Below, piece by piece: positions 36,287-45,172 of a stretch of 64,000 nt of DNA. The stretch's first letter is position 1. Each line of letters starts with the position of its first letter. The notes beneath the pieces are model-generated. The model was given only the letters and a program-made list of their open reading frames with translations. It did not search any database and had not been told where the DNA came from. A program made the position numbers and the translations under genes. The DNA is taken from positions 1 to 64,000 of the forward strand of contig JALNYU010000016.1 in assembly GCA_023229645.1 (NCBI GenBank). The letters run 5' to 3'. The DNA is from Nevskia sp. Lineage in GTDB: Bacteria > Pseudomonadota > Gammaproteobacteria > Nevskiales > Nevskiaceae.

Positions 36287-37012
36287 TTAAGGGTAGACGA
36301 ACTCGAACATCTCTGCTGTTGGGCCGCGACCGCCGGACCGCAACCACGACGCGCGGCTGCGATCCGCGGTCAAGAACCAAGTCTGGCGGCTGGTGATGCC
36401 ACGGCCGCCGGCGAAGGCGCGGCAATCCAGCACGGCGGCGCAGGCGCCCTGCATCGGATCGCGCACGGAGGCATAGCGGATGATGTGCTGCTCTGCGGTG
36501 CGCGCAGTCCGGGCCAGCCGATGGCACGGGCCGTAGTCATTCGGGTTGGTCCAGTCGGCCACGCCGTCATGGAACGCCGGCTGGCGTAAGTCGATACCCG
36601 CACCACGTGCGGTGGCCCGAAACAAGGTGTGCGGCACGCCATCCAGCACGGTTAAGCCGGCACTGTCGGCGATAAATCGGCAGCGCCAGTAACCAACTTC
36701 GGCACAAGCGGTGCGGACCGCGTCAGCGCCGTACCAGACGCCGGGATCGGTCGGACTCCGGAAACGCGAGCCGCCGCGTACAGACGGATACCGAAACGGC
36801 GTGAACAATAGGTAATCGAGTTGGGTGCAAACGCTGGGGATGGCCGGCTTCGCGGCTTCGAGTATGTTTTCGAGCAGCGCTTGCTCGGCAAGGGTATCGA
36901 CCAACGCCCGCGTGGCGACCACATGCTGCGCCTCGACCCCGCGCCATAACGGCAGCGCCAGCGTGGTCGATTCAGATTCGAGAGCGTGAGGCGTCCAAGT
37001 AGTGGAGGACAT
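36287..37012 (-). CDS. RES-domain toxin
   Basis: A 241-residue protein with the RES fold, related to toxins that degrade NAD+ (MbcT, Res) or ADP-ribosylate targets (ParT). The signature SRFRSPTDPGVWYGA sets Arg83/Arg85 and Tyr94; Glu105 lies in ACAEVGYWR and Ser182 in ASVRDP, providing R, E and S residues. It overlaps the preceding antitoxin gene by 41 bases, a translationally coupled type II toxin-antitoxin arrangement. No truncation seen, so it should be active. Confidence 0.85.
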   Translation of the reverse strand: MSSTTWTPHALESESTTLALPLWRGVEAQHVVATRALVDTLAEQALLENILEAAKPAIPSVCTQLDYLLFTPFRYPSVRGGSRFRSPTDPGVWYGADAVRTACAEVGYWRCRFIADSAGLTVLDGVPHTLFRATARGAGIDLRQPAFHDGVADWTNPNDYGPCHRLARTARTAEQHIIRYASVRDPMQGACAAVLDCRAFAGGRGITSRQTWFLTADRSRASWLRSGGRGPTAEMFEFVYP

Positions 37013-37373
37013 CGACTAAGCCTTCGGCAGTGCCGATTAAGCGCACCGGCTCACCGCCGAGCGCCGTGTTGGTGGCGTGCAGCCAAGCCCGCATGGCTTC
37101 GGCCTTACCGCCGGTGATCGCGTATAGCGAGCGATAAATTCGGACCAGGATCGCCGCCAGTTCCCAGGGTTTGCTATCCGGCGCCAGCCGCCAGCTGCCG
37201 GCCATCAAACGCGATACCGTTGCCGCGCTCAAACCCAAGGCTCGGGCCAGTTGCATCTGGCTCAGCTCCAGCCAAGATCCAGCGCGAACCACCGCCTTCG
37301 ACAACACCGCCGAAGCGTGCTCGGCTTCCAGACTGCCCATTGCCCCGGGTGGATTGGTTGCTGAATCCGTCAT
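36972..37373 (-). CDS. Xre/MbcA/ParS-type antitoxin
   Basis: A 133-residue partner of the RES toxin, from the ATG at 37373. The Xre-like helix-turn-helix (LSQMQLARALGLSAATVSRLMAG) is followed by the C-terminal toxin-binding domain (AAILVRIYRSLYAITGG through EAMRAWLHATNTALGGEPV), whose tail normally blocks the toxin active site. It probably represses its own promoter; an imperfect inverted repeat at 37406-37429 could be the operator. Confidence 0.85.
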   Translation of the reverse strand: MTDSATNPPGAMGSLEAEHASAVLSKAVVRAGSWLELSQMQLARALGLSAATVSRLMAGSWRLAPDSKPWELAAILVRIYRSLYAITGGKAEAMRAWLHATNTALGGEPVRLIGTAEGLVDVLHYLDASRSRI

Positions 37374-37405
37374 ACGAGAACCTCGCCAGACCAGAAATTT
37401 CTGCA

Positions 37406-37429
37406 GCAATAATAATCGAAAATAATTGC
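37406..37429. promoter_or_regulatory. Possible operator of the RES-Xre pair
   Basis: An A/T-rich inverted repeat with arms GCAAT and ATTGC at its ends (about 8 of 8 positions match when one central mismatch is allowed), 33 bases upstream of the antitoxin start. Placement fits autoregulation by the Xre-like protein. Based on symmetry and position only. Confidence 0.3.
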
Positions 37430-37445
37430 CTTAGAAAGGTTTGGC

Positions 37446-38120
37446 TCAAGATCCATCCGGCGCCGTCTCAGCCGGAATCGGCTGCTGTTCGCCAATGAAT
37501 TTGGGCGCGGTGTTCAGCAAATAGATATCCAGTACAGCTTTAACGCGAGCGAAAACCTCGCGCCAGTAGGTACGGCTGAACACGCCGATTTCATCGCTCG
37601 CGGCTGCGTAGCCCACCACACGAATATGCAGCTTCTTGGCGATAAACACCGCCCGATAGGCGTGGTATTGCTGCGTAATCACCGTGATCCGGTCCAAATT
37701 GAACACGGCTTGCGCACGCGTAATCGAGTCGAACGTTCGAAAGCCGGCAAAATCCATCGTAATCACTTGCGACGGAATGCCGGCCTTGGTCAATTCACGC
37801 CACATTTGCCGCGGCTCGTTATAGGTTGAATCCGGATTGGCGCCGCTAACGATCAAATGCTTGATTTTGCCGAGCTGGTAAAGCTGCACCGCCGCTTCGA
37901 TACGGCCGTAAAACTGCGGATTGGGCTTGCCGCCGCGCGTGTAGGGACTGGTTCCGAGGACGAGGCCGACATCGTTATCCGGCAGCAACGACCAGTTGCT
38001 GTAAACATAAGCCTCGGAGTTGTTAATGACCCAGTTATTGATCAAGGCAATCAATACGACGACCAGCACGGCAGTGATTTGCAAGCCGCGGCGCAGGCGT
38101 CGGCGCAGGCTGCGCTTCAT
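37446..38120 (-). CDS. SanA-like membrane protein (DUF218)
   Basis: A 224-residue protein with one N-terminal membrane helix (after MKRSLRRRLRRG) and a DUF218 domain. The core VGLVLGTSPYTRGG, LIVSGANPDSTYNEP, DFAGFRTFDSITRA and VITQQYHAYRAVFIA lines up with E. coli SanA, whose loss makes the envelope permeable to vancomycin at high temperature. A GTG eight codons upstream is an alternative start. Envelope-barrier function is inferred from the homologue. Confidence 0.82.
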   Translation of the reverse strand: MKRSLRRRLRRGLQITAVLVVVLIALINNWVINNSEAYVYSNWSLLPDNDVGLVLGTSPYTRGGKPNPQFYGRIEAAVQLYQLGKIKHLIVSGANPDSTYNEPRQMWRELTKAGIPSQVITMDFAGFRTFDSITRAQAVFNLDRITVITQQYHAYRAVFIAKKLHIRVVGYAAASDEIGVFSRTYWREVFARVKAVLDIYLLNTAPKFIGEQQPIPAETAPDGS

Positions 38121-38239
38121 TTTCAAATTGAGACTCCGGCGCACAAATGGCGCAGCGCCGGGCGCGGCGTGGCGCGGGGTTGAATTATCGGCATCGTCTT
38201 AATCTATACGATATTCGTTTAGGACCGGTGTTGGCGGCG

Positions 38240-39418
38240 TCAGTGACTGAGCCGTTTGATGGCTAGATCCATGCCAGCCAGGGTTAGCGGGAACATGCGA
38301 TCTTGCCCGAGCAATTCGCGCGTTGCGATGATCGACTGCGTATGCGGCCAGCGTGCCTCTGGCTCCGGATTCAACCAAACCGTTTTCGGGTATGCCGTTA
38401 GCAAGCGCTGAAACCACACCGCGCCGGCCTCTTCGTTCCAATGCTCAACGCTGCCGCCCGGATGCAAAATCTCATACGCGCTCATTGTCGCATCGCCGAC
38501 AAAAATCAGTTTGTAATCCGGCGTGTATTTTCGCAGCACATCGAACAATGGGATGCGCTCGCCGTGTCGGCGCCGATTGTCGCGCCAAACTGACTCATAG
38601 ATGAAGTTATGAAAATAGTAGTGCTCAAGGTGTTTGAACTCGCTGCGCGCCGCGGAAAACAATTCTTCGCAGACTTTAATGTGCGGATCCATCGACCCGC
38701 CGACATCCAGAAACAACAGCACCTTAACCGCGTTATGACGCTCCGGCTGCATCTTGATGTCCAGCCAGCCGGCGTTGCGCGCGGTTGAGGCAATGGTGCC
38801 ATCGAGATCGAATATATCCGCCGAACCCTGCCGCGCGAAGCGGCGTAGCTTGCGTAGCGCCACTTTCAGATTACGCGTGCCCAGCTCCACGGTGTCGTCG
38901 AGATTGCGATAATTGCGCTGCTCCCAAACCTTCACCGCCCGCTTCTGCCCGCCCTCGCCGCCAATACGCACGCCTTCCGGGTTAAAGCCGCTGTTGCCGA
39001 ACGGCGAAGTACCGCCGGTGCCGACCCATTTATTGCCGCCCTGATGGCGCTCCTTCTGCTCCGCCAGGCGCTGCTTCAGGGTTTCCATCAGTTGCTCGAA
39101 ACCGCCCAACGCGGCGATCTGTGCTTTTTCTGCGTCGGTTAGCAGCTTTTCCATCTCACGCCGCAGCCATTCATCCGGAACCAGCGCAGCCCAGCTATCG
39201 AACGCGGTTTCGGCACCTTTGAAATACGCAGAAAATGCACGGTCGTAGCGATCGTAATGGCTTTCGTCTTTGACCAACACGGTACGCGCAAGCAGGTAAA
39301 AGTCGTTCAAATCGTACAGCGCGACGTGCTGCTTTAAGCCTTCCAGCAGCGTTAAAAACTCGCCCAGCCCCGGCTTGAGCCCGGCGCTGCGCAAGGTCAG
39401 AAAGAAGCCGATCAGCAT
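38240..39418 (-). CDS. VWA-domain CoxE-like protein
   Basis: A 392-residue cytoplasmic protein. The N-terminal half is the helical region found in CoxE-like/DUF58-like partners of MoxR ATPases; the C-terminal half is a von Willebrand A domain with the metal-site motif FLDVGGSMD and a later IFVGDATMS. These proteins work with MoxR AAA+ ATPases as chaperone pairs that mature metalloenzymes or multimeric complexes. The MoxR gene lies at 40148-40987 in the same orientation, separated by an opposite-strand glycosylase gene. Confidence 0.85.
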   Translation of the reverse strand: MLIGFFLTLRSAGLKPGLGEFLTLLEGLKQHVALYDLNDFYLLARTVLVKDESHYDRYDRAFSAYFKGAETAFDSWAALVPDEWLRREMEKLLTDAEKAQIAALGGFEQLMETLKQRLAEQKERHQGGNKWVGTGGTSPFGNSGFNPEGVRIGGEGGQKRAVKVWEQRNYRNLDDTVELGTRNLKVALRKLRRFARQGSADIFDLDGTIASTARNAGWLDIKMQPERHNAVKVLLFLDVGGSMDPHIKVCEELFSAARSEFKHLEHYYFHNFIYESVWRDNRRRHGERIPLFDVLRKYTPDYKLIFVGDATMSAYEILHPGGSVEHWNEEAGAVWFQRLLTAYPKTVWLNPEPEARWPHTQSIIATRELLGQDRMFPLTLAGMDLAIKRLSH

Positions 39419-39486
39419 GGTGATTTAACGCACGGTTCAGAAGTTCAGGCATTCTAGCGCGCCTCGCCCTCACCGCAGTTTTCGCC

Positions 39487-40122
39487 ATGATCGACCCTGA
39501 CCACCTGCGCCAAGCCGAAGCGAAATTAGGCCGCGCCGATAAAAAACTGGCCCGACTGATTGAAGCGCATGGCCCGTGCACGCTCGGCCAGAAGCCGCGC
39601 GACCCGTTTCATGTGCTGTGCGGCTCGATTATCAGCCAGCAGTTGTCGGTGAAGGCAGCGGATACGATCCAAGGCCGCGTCGCCATCGCGCTCAGCGCCG
39701 GGCCACGCTTTGAACCGGCCCACTTTCTCGGCGCCGAACACGAACAACTGCGCAGTTGCGGGCTTTCCAACGCCAAGGCGCGCTGGCTGAAGGCGCTAGC
39801 GGAAGCGGTGCACGGAAATCACCTGTCGTTTGAAACGCTGCGACAGCTTGACGACGAGGCTGCGATCAAAACGCTAGACGCCTTGCCCGGCATTGGCCGC
39901 TGGACCGCCGAGATGTTTTTGATTTTTGCGATGGACCGGCTGGATATCTTTTCGCTCGGCGATGTCGGCCTGCGCAACGCACTGAACCGCGTGCACAACG
40001 GCGGCGAAAAGCTCGACGACGATGCCACACTGAAATTCGCGGCGCGCTGGGCGCCGTATCGGTCTATTGCGAGCTGGTACCTGTGGCGCTCATCCGATGG
40101 CGACGTTGAAGCCTGGGCTTAA
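39487..40122 (+). CDS. DNA-3-methyladenine glycosylase II (AlkA-type)
   Basis: A 211-residue HhH-GPD base-excision repair enzyme that removes alkylated purines. The hairpin LPGIGRWTAEMFLIFAM is followed by catalytic Asp159 in FSLGDVGLR. The cysteine cluster of MutY/Nth iron-sulfur enzymes is absent, and it lacks the N-terminal domain of E. coli AlkA, so it belongs to the short AlkA type. It sits on the opposite strand between the VWA and MoxR genes. Confidence 0.88.
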   Translation: MIDPDHLRQAEAKLGRADKKLARLIEAHGPCTLGQKPRDPFHVLCGSIISQQLSVKAADTIQGRVAIALSAGPRFEPAHFLGAEHEQLRSCGLSNAKARWLKALAEAVHGNHLSFETLRQLDDEAAIKTLDALPGIGRWTAEMFLIFAMDRLDIFSLGDVGLRNALNRVHNGGEKLDDDATLKFAARWAPYRSIASWYLWRSSDGDVEAWA

Positions 40123-40147
40123 CGGCACCGCGAGGCATGATCGCGCT

Positions 40148-40987
40148 TTACGAGCGCCGGGCCATAAACGCGATGCGCTCGAACAAATGCACATCCTGTT
40201 CGTTTTTCAGCAGCGCGCCGTATAGCGGCGGTAGGGTTTTCTTAACGCTGGTTTCACGCAATACATTGGGGTCGATATCTTCGGCCATCAGCAGCTTCAG
40301 CCAATCGAGCAACTCCGACGTTGACGGCTTTTTCTTCAGCCCCGGCAATTCACGCAAGCCGAAGAAAACCTCCATCGCCTCTTTCAGCAAGGCTTTCTTA
40401 AGGCCGGGGTGATGAACGTCGACGATCTGTTCCATCGTCTCGCGCTCTGGAAAGCGGATGTAATGAAAGAAACAGCGGCGCAGGAATGCGTCCGGCAGCT
40501 CTTTCTCGTTATTGCTGGTGATGATAATGATCGGGCGCTTGCGGGCGCGGACGGTCTGCTGGGTTTCGTAGACGTAGAACGCCATCTGATCCAACTCGCG
40601 CAGCAAATCGTTGGGAAATTCGATATCGGCCTTATCAATTTCGTCAATGAGCAAGACCGGCGTTTCTTCCGACTCGAAGCACTCCCACAGCTTGCCTTTG
40701 ACGATGTAATTGCCGATGTCTTTGACTTTGCTGTCGCCCAGTTGCGAGTCACGCAGCCGAGACACGGCATCGTATTCATACAAGCCTTGCTGGGCTTTGG
40801 TCGTCGACTTCACATGCCATTCAAAATACGGCCGACCCAACGCCTGTGCCACTTCTTGCGCCAACCGCGTTTTGCCGGTGCCGGGCTCGCCTTTGACCAA
40901 CAGCGGACGTTGCAGCGTTACCGCGGCATTAACAGCCAGGGTTAGGTCATCAGTGGCAACGTAATCAGAAGTGCCGGCAAAGCGCAT
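40148..40987 (-). CDS. MoxR-family AAA+ ATPase
   Basis: A 279-residue ATPase from the ATG at 40987 (MRFAGTSDYVATDDLTLAV). The longer upstream open frame overlaps the small secreted-protein gene and lacks family sequence. Walker A GEPGTGKT is at residues 33-40, Walker B LLIDEIDKAD follows, and the sensor lies in IIITSNNEKELPDAFLRRC. It is the chaperone partner of the VWA protein at 38240-39418; the client is unknown. Confidence 0.92.
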   Translation of the reverse strand: MRFAGTSDYVATDDLTLAVNAAVTLQRPLLVKGEPGTGKTRLAQEVAQALGRPYFEWHVKSTTKAQQGLYEYDAVSRLRDSQLGDSKVKDIGNYIVKGKLWECFESEETPVLLIDEIDKADIEFPNDLLRELDQMAFYVYETQQTVRARKRPIIIITSNNEKELPDAFLRRCFFHYIRFPERETMEQIVDVHHPGLKKALLKEAMEVFFGLRELPGLKKKPSTSELLDWLKLLMAEDIDPNVLRETSVKKTLPPLYGALLKNEQDVHLFERIAFMARRS

Positions 40988-41129
40988 ATCAAAGCCCAAA
41001 GGACGGAGTTGGACGGAGTGTACTCGAACGCCTCGCAGGCCTAACGGTTTGAAATACGGCAACGCGATCGATTTTGTAAGATAGTCGTATCGATAAAAGC
41101 CACGCGCGCCTGCGCAAAGGAACAATTCC

Positions 41130-41456
41130 ATGAAGAAACTGCTACTCATAGCGTTTTTGGCACCGCTGTCCCTATTGCAGCCCGCGGCTGCGGCCGACCC
41201 CGAAGTTGCGGTTGAGGCCGCACAAGGCGCACTACCCTGTCCGCGCCCAGACCTCGCGGTGAATCTTCGCAAAAAGGAAGAAGCGGACGAACTCAACAAA
41301 AAAGTCGTGATTTATCGCGACTGCGTTCAAGCCTACGTCAATACTCAGAAAAAGAATGCAGATCAGCATGCAGCTGCAGCCAATGGCGCGGTTTCTGAAT
41401 TCAACGCTTTCTCGACCGAACTAAACGAGAAATACGGCAAGACCAATCAGGAATAA
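41130..41456 (+). CDS. Small secreted protein of unknown function
   Basis: 108 residues with a clear signal peptide (MKKLLLIAFLAPLSLLQPAAA, cleavage near AAA-D) and a ribosome site AAAGGAA. The mature part of about 87 residues is charged and helical with two cysteines (in LPCPRPD and YRDCVQAY) that may form a disulfide in the periplasm. I do not recognise the family. It is divergent from moxR and ends at the pgk terminator hairpin. Confidence 0.7.
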   Translation: MKKLLLIAFLAPLSLLQPAAAADPEVAVEAAQGALPCPRPDLAVNLRKKEEADELNKKVVIYRDCVQAYVNTQKKNADQHAAAANGAVSEFNAFSTELNEKYGKTNQE

Positions 41457-41487
41457 AAAAGCCGCGCGGGCAAACGCTCACGCGGCT
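41454..41487 (-). terminator. Terminator after pgk
   Basis: Minus-strand stem AGCCGCG/CGCGGCT (41481-41487 with 41460-41466) with a 14-base loop, followed by a run of T (complement of 41454-41460). It ends the pgk transcript and overlaps the end of the convergent small-protein gene. On the plus strand there is no T run, so it serves mainly the minus strand. Confidence 0.75.
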
Positions 41488-41504
41488 GCTACTTCAACAA
41501 CTGC

Positions 41505-42689
41505 CTAATCGTTGGCGCGCTCTTCAAGCGCCGCGACTGCTGGCAGCGTTTTTCCTTCCAGGAACTCAAGGAATGCGCCGCCAGCGGTCGAGATGTAACT
41601 GACGCGATCGCCGATACCAAACTTGGCGATTGCGGCAACGGTATCGCCCCCGCCGGCAATCGATAGCGCTGAGGAAGATGCGATCGCATCGGCCAAAGTC
41701 TTGGTACCGCCAGCGAACTGTTCAAATTCGAAAACGCCAACCGGGCCGTTCCAGACAATTGTTCCGGCGCCGGCCATAATTGTGGCCAGCTGTGCTGCGG
41801 TTTGCGGGCCGATGTCGAGAATGCGGTCATCTTCGGCGACGTCTTTCGACGCTTTAACCGTTGCAACTGCCGTCGGCGAAAACTCCTTCGCGACAACAAC
41901 GTCGACCGGAATCGGCACTGAAGCGCCGCGCGCGGCCAGCTTGTCGATAATCCGTTTTGCTTCGGCAACCAGATCCGCTTCGACCAGCGATTTTCCAACC
42001 GGCAGGCCAGCAGCGAGCATAAACGTGTTGGCAATGCCGCCGCCGACAACGAGCTGATCGACTTTGTCAGCCAGTGCATCGAGGATCGTCAGCTTAGTCG
42101 AGACCTTTGAACCGCCGACAATTGCCACCAACGGCCGCGCTGGATTGCCGAGTGCCTTGCCCAGCGCTTCGAGTTCTGCAGCAACCAGCGGGCCGGCGCA
42201 AGCAACCTGCGCCTTCAGCGCCAGCGCATGGGTTGTTGCTTCGGCGCGATGCGCCGTGCCAAAGGCGTCGTTGACGTAAACGTCGCAGAGCTGCGCCATT
42301 TTCGTCGCCAGCGCCTCGCTGTTCTTTTTCTCACCGACATTACAGCGGCAATTTTCGAGCAGCACCACTTCACCCACCGGCACGCTAAAACCGCCGTCGA
42401 CCCAGTTTTGAATCAGCCGAACCGGCTGCCCGAGCAATTCGCCAAGCCGTGCCGCAACCGGCGCTAATGAGTCAGCCGGTTTGAATTCACCCTCCGTCGG
42501 GCGCCCGAGATGCGAGGTCACCATGACTGCAGCGCCTTTTGCGAGCGCTAGCCGGATACCCGGAATCGCGGCGCGAATCCGGGTGTCTTCGGTGATGTTG
42601 CCGGCGTCGTCTTGCGGCACGTTGAAATCGGCGCGGATAAAAACGCGCTTGTTGTTCAGATCAAGATCTGCGAGCTTCTTGAAGAGCAT
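41505..42689 (-). CDS. pgk: Phosphoglycerate kinase
   Basis: A glycolytic enzyme transferring phosphate from 1,3-bisphosphoglycerate to ADP, 394 residues. RADFNVPQDDAGNI near the start, SHLGRP, and the nucleotide-binding GGAKVS-like VGGSKVSTKL and GGGDTVAAIAKFG motifs are present. It lies downstream of gap in the same direction but a strong terminator intervenes, so it may have its own promoter. Confidence 0.98.
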   Translation of the reverse strand: MLFKKLADLDLNNKRVFIRADFNVPQDDAGNITEDTRIRAAIPGIRLALAKGAAVMVTSHLGRPTEGEFKPADSLAPVAARLGELLGQPVRLIQNWVDGGFSVPVGEVVLLENCRCNVGEKKNSEALATKMAQLCDVYVNDAFGTAHRAEATTHALALKAQVACAGPLVAAELEALGKALGNPARPLVAIVGGSKVSTKLTILDALADKVDQLVVGGGIANTFMLAAGLPVGKSLVEADLVAEAKRIIDKLAARGASVPIPVDVVVAKEFSPTAVATVKASKDVAEDDRILDIGPQTAAQLATIMAGAGTIVWNGPVGVFEFEQFAGGTKTLADAIASSSALSIAGGGDTVAAIAKFGIGDRVSYISTAGGAFLEFLEGKTLPAVAALEERAND

Positions 42690-42741
42690 AAGAGCCTCGA
42701 AAAAGTGTGAAAAAATATCGCGGACAACAGCCGCAGGACAT

Positions 42742-42778
42742 AAAAAAACGGGAAATGCATTTCAACATTTCCCGTTTT
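42742..42778 (-). terminator. Terminator after gap
   Basis: Minus-strand perfect 13-bp stem (42766-42778 with 42745-42757), 8-base loop, ending in a run of seven T. It lies about 20 bases after the gap stop codon and before pgk. Confidence 0.85.
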
Positions 42779-42797
42779 ACCCAGCATTCCCCGCGAT

Positions 42798-43808
42798 CTA
42801 GCCAGCGTTGGCGAAGGCCACCGTCGTATCGAGCATGCGGTTTGAGAAACCCCACTCGTTGTCGTACCACGAGGTGACTTTCACCAGGCGGCCGGAAACC
42901 TTGGTCAGCGTCGCATCAAACGTGCTCGACGCCGGATCATGGTTGAAGTCGCTCGAGACCAGCGGTGCTTCGTTGTAGTTCAGCACGCCTTTCAGCGGGC
43001 CTTCCGAAGCGGCGGCCTTCATGATCGCGTTGACTTCTTCAACCGTTGTGTCGCGGGCGGCGATAAAGCTCAAGTCGACAATCGAAACGTTGATCGTCGG
43101 CACGCGGATCGCGAAGCCGTCCAAACGGCCGTTGAGTTCCGGCAGCACGAGGCCAACTGCGGCGGCGGCGCCGGTCTTGGCGGGGATCGAGTTATGGCCG
43201 GCGGCACGGGCACGGCGCAGGTCTTCGTGATAAACGTCGGTCAACACTTGATCGTTGGTAAACGAGTGAATGGTCGTCATCAAACCGTTGACCAAGCCGA
43301 TTTTCTCGTGCAGCGGCTGCACCAGCGGCGCGAGGCAGTTGGTGGTGCAGGAGGCGTTCGAGATCACCGTCATCCCTGGCTTCAGTACGCCGTGGTTGAC
43401 GCCATAAACAATCGTCGCGTCAACGTCACTGCCGCCCGGTGCGGAGATCACAACTTTCTTGGCGCCACCGGCGATGTGGGCAGCGGCCTTGGCTTTGCTG
43501 GTGAAGAAACCGGTGCATTCGAGCACAACGTCGACGCCGAGTTCGCCCCAGGGCAATTTCGATGGGTCGCGGTTGGCCAGCACTTTGATTTTATCGCCGT
43601 TAACGACGAGATAGTCGCCATCGACCGTAACGGTACCCGGGAATGGGCCGTGCGCTGTGTCATGCCGCGTCAGGTGCGCATTGGTTGCAGCCGGTCCAAG
43701 GTCGTTAATCGCGACGATTTCGACATCCTTGCGGCCACTTTCGTAGAGCGCGCGGAGTACGTTGCGGCCGATGCGGCCGTAGCCGTTAATGCCAACTTTG
43801 ACTGCCAT
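42798..43808 (-). CDS. gap: Glyceraldehyde-3-phosphate dehydrogenase (type I)
   Basis: A 336-residue NAD-dependent glycolytic enzyme. The Rossmann start VGINGYGRIGRNVLRAL, the catalytic cysteine in SNASCTTNCLAPL and the C-terminal WYDNEWGFSNRMLD are present. The residues after the second strand (AINDLG) suit NAD. Upstream lies a hairpin at 43884-43914 of unknown role. Confidence 0.98.
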   Translation of the reverse strand: MAVKVGINGYGRIGRNVLRALYESGRKDVEIVAINDLGPAATNAHLTRHDTAHGPFPGTVTVDGDYLVVNGDKIKVLANRDPSKLPWGELGVDVVLECTGFFTSKAKAAAHIAGGAKKVVISAPGGSDVDATIVYGVNHGVLKPGMTVISNASCTTNCLAPLVQPLHEKIGLVNGLMTTIHSFTNDQVLTDVYHEDLRRARAAGHNSIPAKTGAAAAVGLVLPELNGRLDGFAIRVPTINVSIVDLSFIAARDTTVEEVNAIMKAAASEGPLKGVLNYNEAPLVSSDFNHDPASSTFDATLTKVSGRLVKVTSWYDNEWGFSNRMLDTTVAFANAG

Positions 43809-43883
43809 TGTGATCCTCGGTAAAGGATCGCCGATTTTAGTTGTAGCGCCGACGGCGATCTGCGGTAGTGTCAGTTTTTTAGG

Positions 43884-43914
43884 TCGTCCATCATGGGGCG
43901 CTGTGGATGGACGA
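43884..43914. other. Perfect inverted repeat upstream of gap
   Basis: Arms TCGTCCATC (43884-43892) and GATGGACGA (43906-43914) with a 13-base centre. It lies between the tonB terminator and gap, about 75 bases before the gap start. It has no T run directly after the stem. It could be a repressor site or part of the gap leader. Confidence 0.4.
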
Positions 43915-43939
43915 ACTGCGTCATTCTAACGCACCAAAA

Positions 43940-43978
43940 AACAAAGCGGAGTCGGTAAAACCGACTCCGCTCGCCTAA
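43940..43978 (-). terminator. Terminator after tonB
   Basis: Minus-strand perfect 11-bp stem (43960-43970 with 43946-43956), 3-base loop, followed by TTTGTTTTTT. It ends the exbB-exbD-tonB transcript about 45 bases after the tonB stop. Confidence 0.85.
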
Positions 43979-44014
43979 AAATCAACAACCTACAGATCAG
44001 CAATTTTTAACGTC

Positions 44015-44707
44015 TTACTGCAGTGTGTACTGAATCGGGATATCGACGATAACTTCGGCAACGTCGGCACCGACATCAGCTGGGAACGGCGGGAACCTGC
44101 CAACCCGTCGGATCGTGTCGACAGCATCACGGTCCAGCGTTACAAAGCCCGATTTCGAAATTACTTCTGTGCTGACCACGTGCCCATCGCGCGCGATGTG
44201 AATCCGTAAGCTCACCGCACCTTCTTCCTCGTCCCTAACCGCTTTTACGGGGTAAGAGAATGCCTTGCCGATGACGCCTGTCAGCATGTTGTAGTACGTG
44301 CTTGGAACGCCTTTTTGCACAACCGTCGGCGCAGCAGGTGCTGGTGGCGCTGGTGGCGCTGGTGGCACGGGCGGCGGCGGCGGCGGAATCGACGGCACGT
44401 TCGCTGTATCCGGCGCATTACTAACCACCACTTGCGGCGGTGGTGGCGTCGGCGACGGGGTCGGCGGCGTGATTTTCGGCGGTTCCTTCACCGGTGGCGG
44501 TGGCGGCGGAGGCGGCGGTGGTGGGGGTGGTGGGGGTGGCGGGGTAACGAGGTCTACTAGAATCGGCCGCTTCGGCTGTTGCGTAATCGTTAACTGCGGC
44601 CGCACCAGATTGAGCAAAACGAAGATCAATACTGCGTGGAAAACAACCGAGATGATTAAACCGGTGCTGACATTCTTCTTGGGTTTATTTTGTTGAGCGT
44701 TGCTCAC
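44015..44707 (-). CDS. tonB: Energy transducer TonB
   Basis: A 230-residue inner-membrane protein linking the proton motive force to outer-membrane receptors. After a short cytoplasmic start there is one membrane helix (GLIISVVFHAVLIFVLLNLV), a periplasmic proline-rich spacer including 17 consecutive prolines (44492-44542), and the C-terminal TonB domain (MLTGVIGKAFSYPVKAVRDEEEG to the end). It is the last gene of exbB-exbD-tonB, starting 18 bases after exbD. Confidence 0.93.
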   Translation of the reverse strand: MSNAQQNKPKKNVSTGLIISVVFHAVLIFVLLNLVRPQLTITQQPKRPILVDLVTPPPPPPPPPPPPPPPPPVKEPPKITPPTPSPTPPPPQVVVSNAPDTANVPSIPPPPPPVPPAPPAPPAPAAPTVVQKGVPSTYYNMLTGVIGKAFSYPVKAVRDEEEGAVSLRIHIARDGHVVSTEVISKSGFVTLDRDAVDTIRRVGRFPPFPADVGADVAEVIVDIPIQYTLQ

Positions 44708-44725
44708 TAGATTTGCTCCGGCCGG

Positions 44726-45169
<444 letters not shown>

Positions 45170-45172
45170 GGC

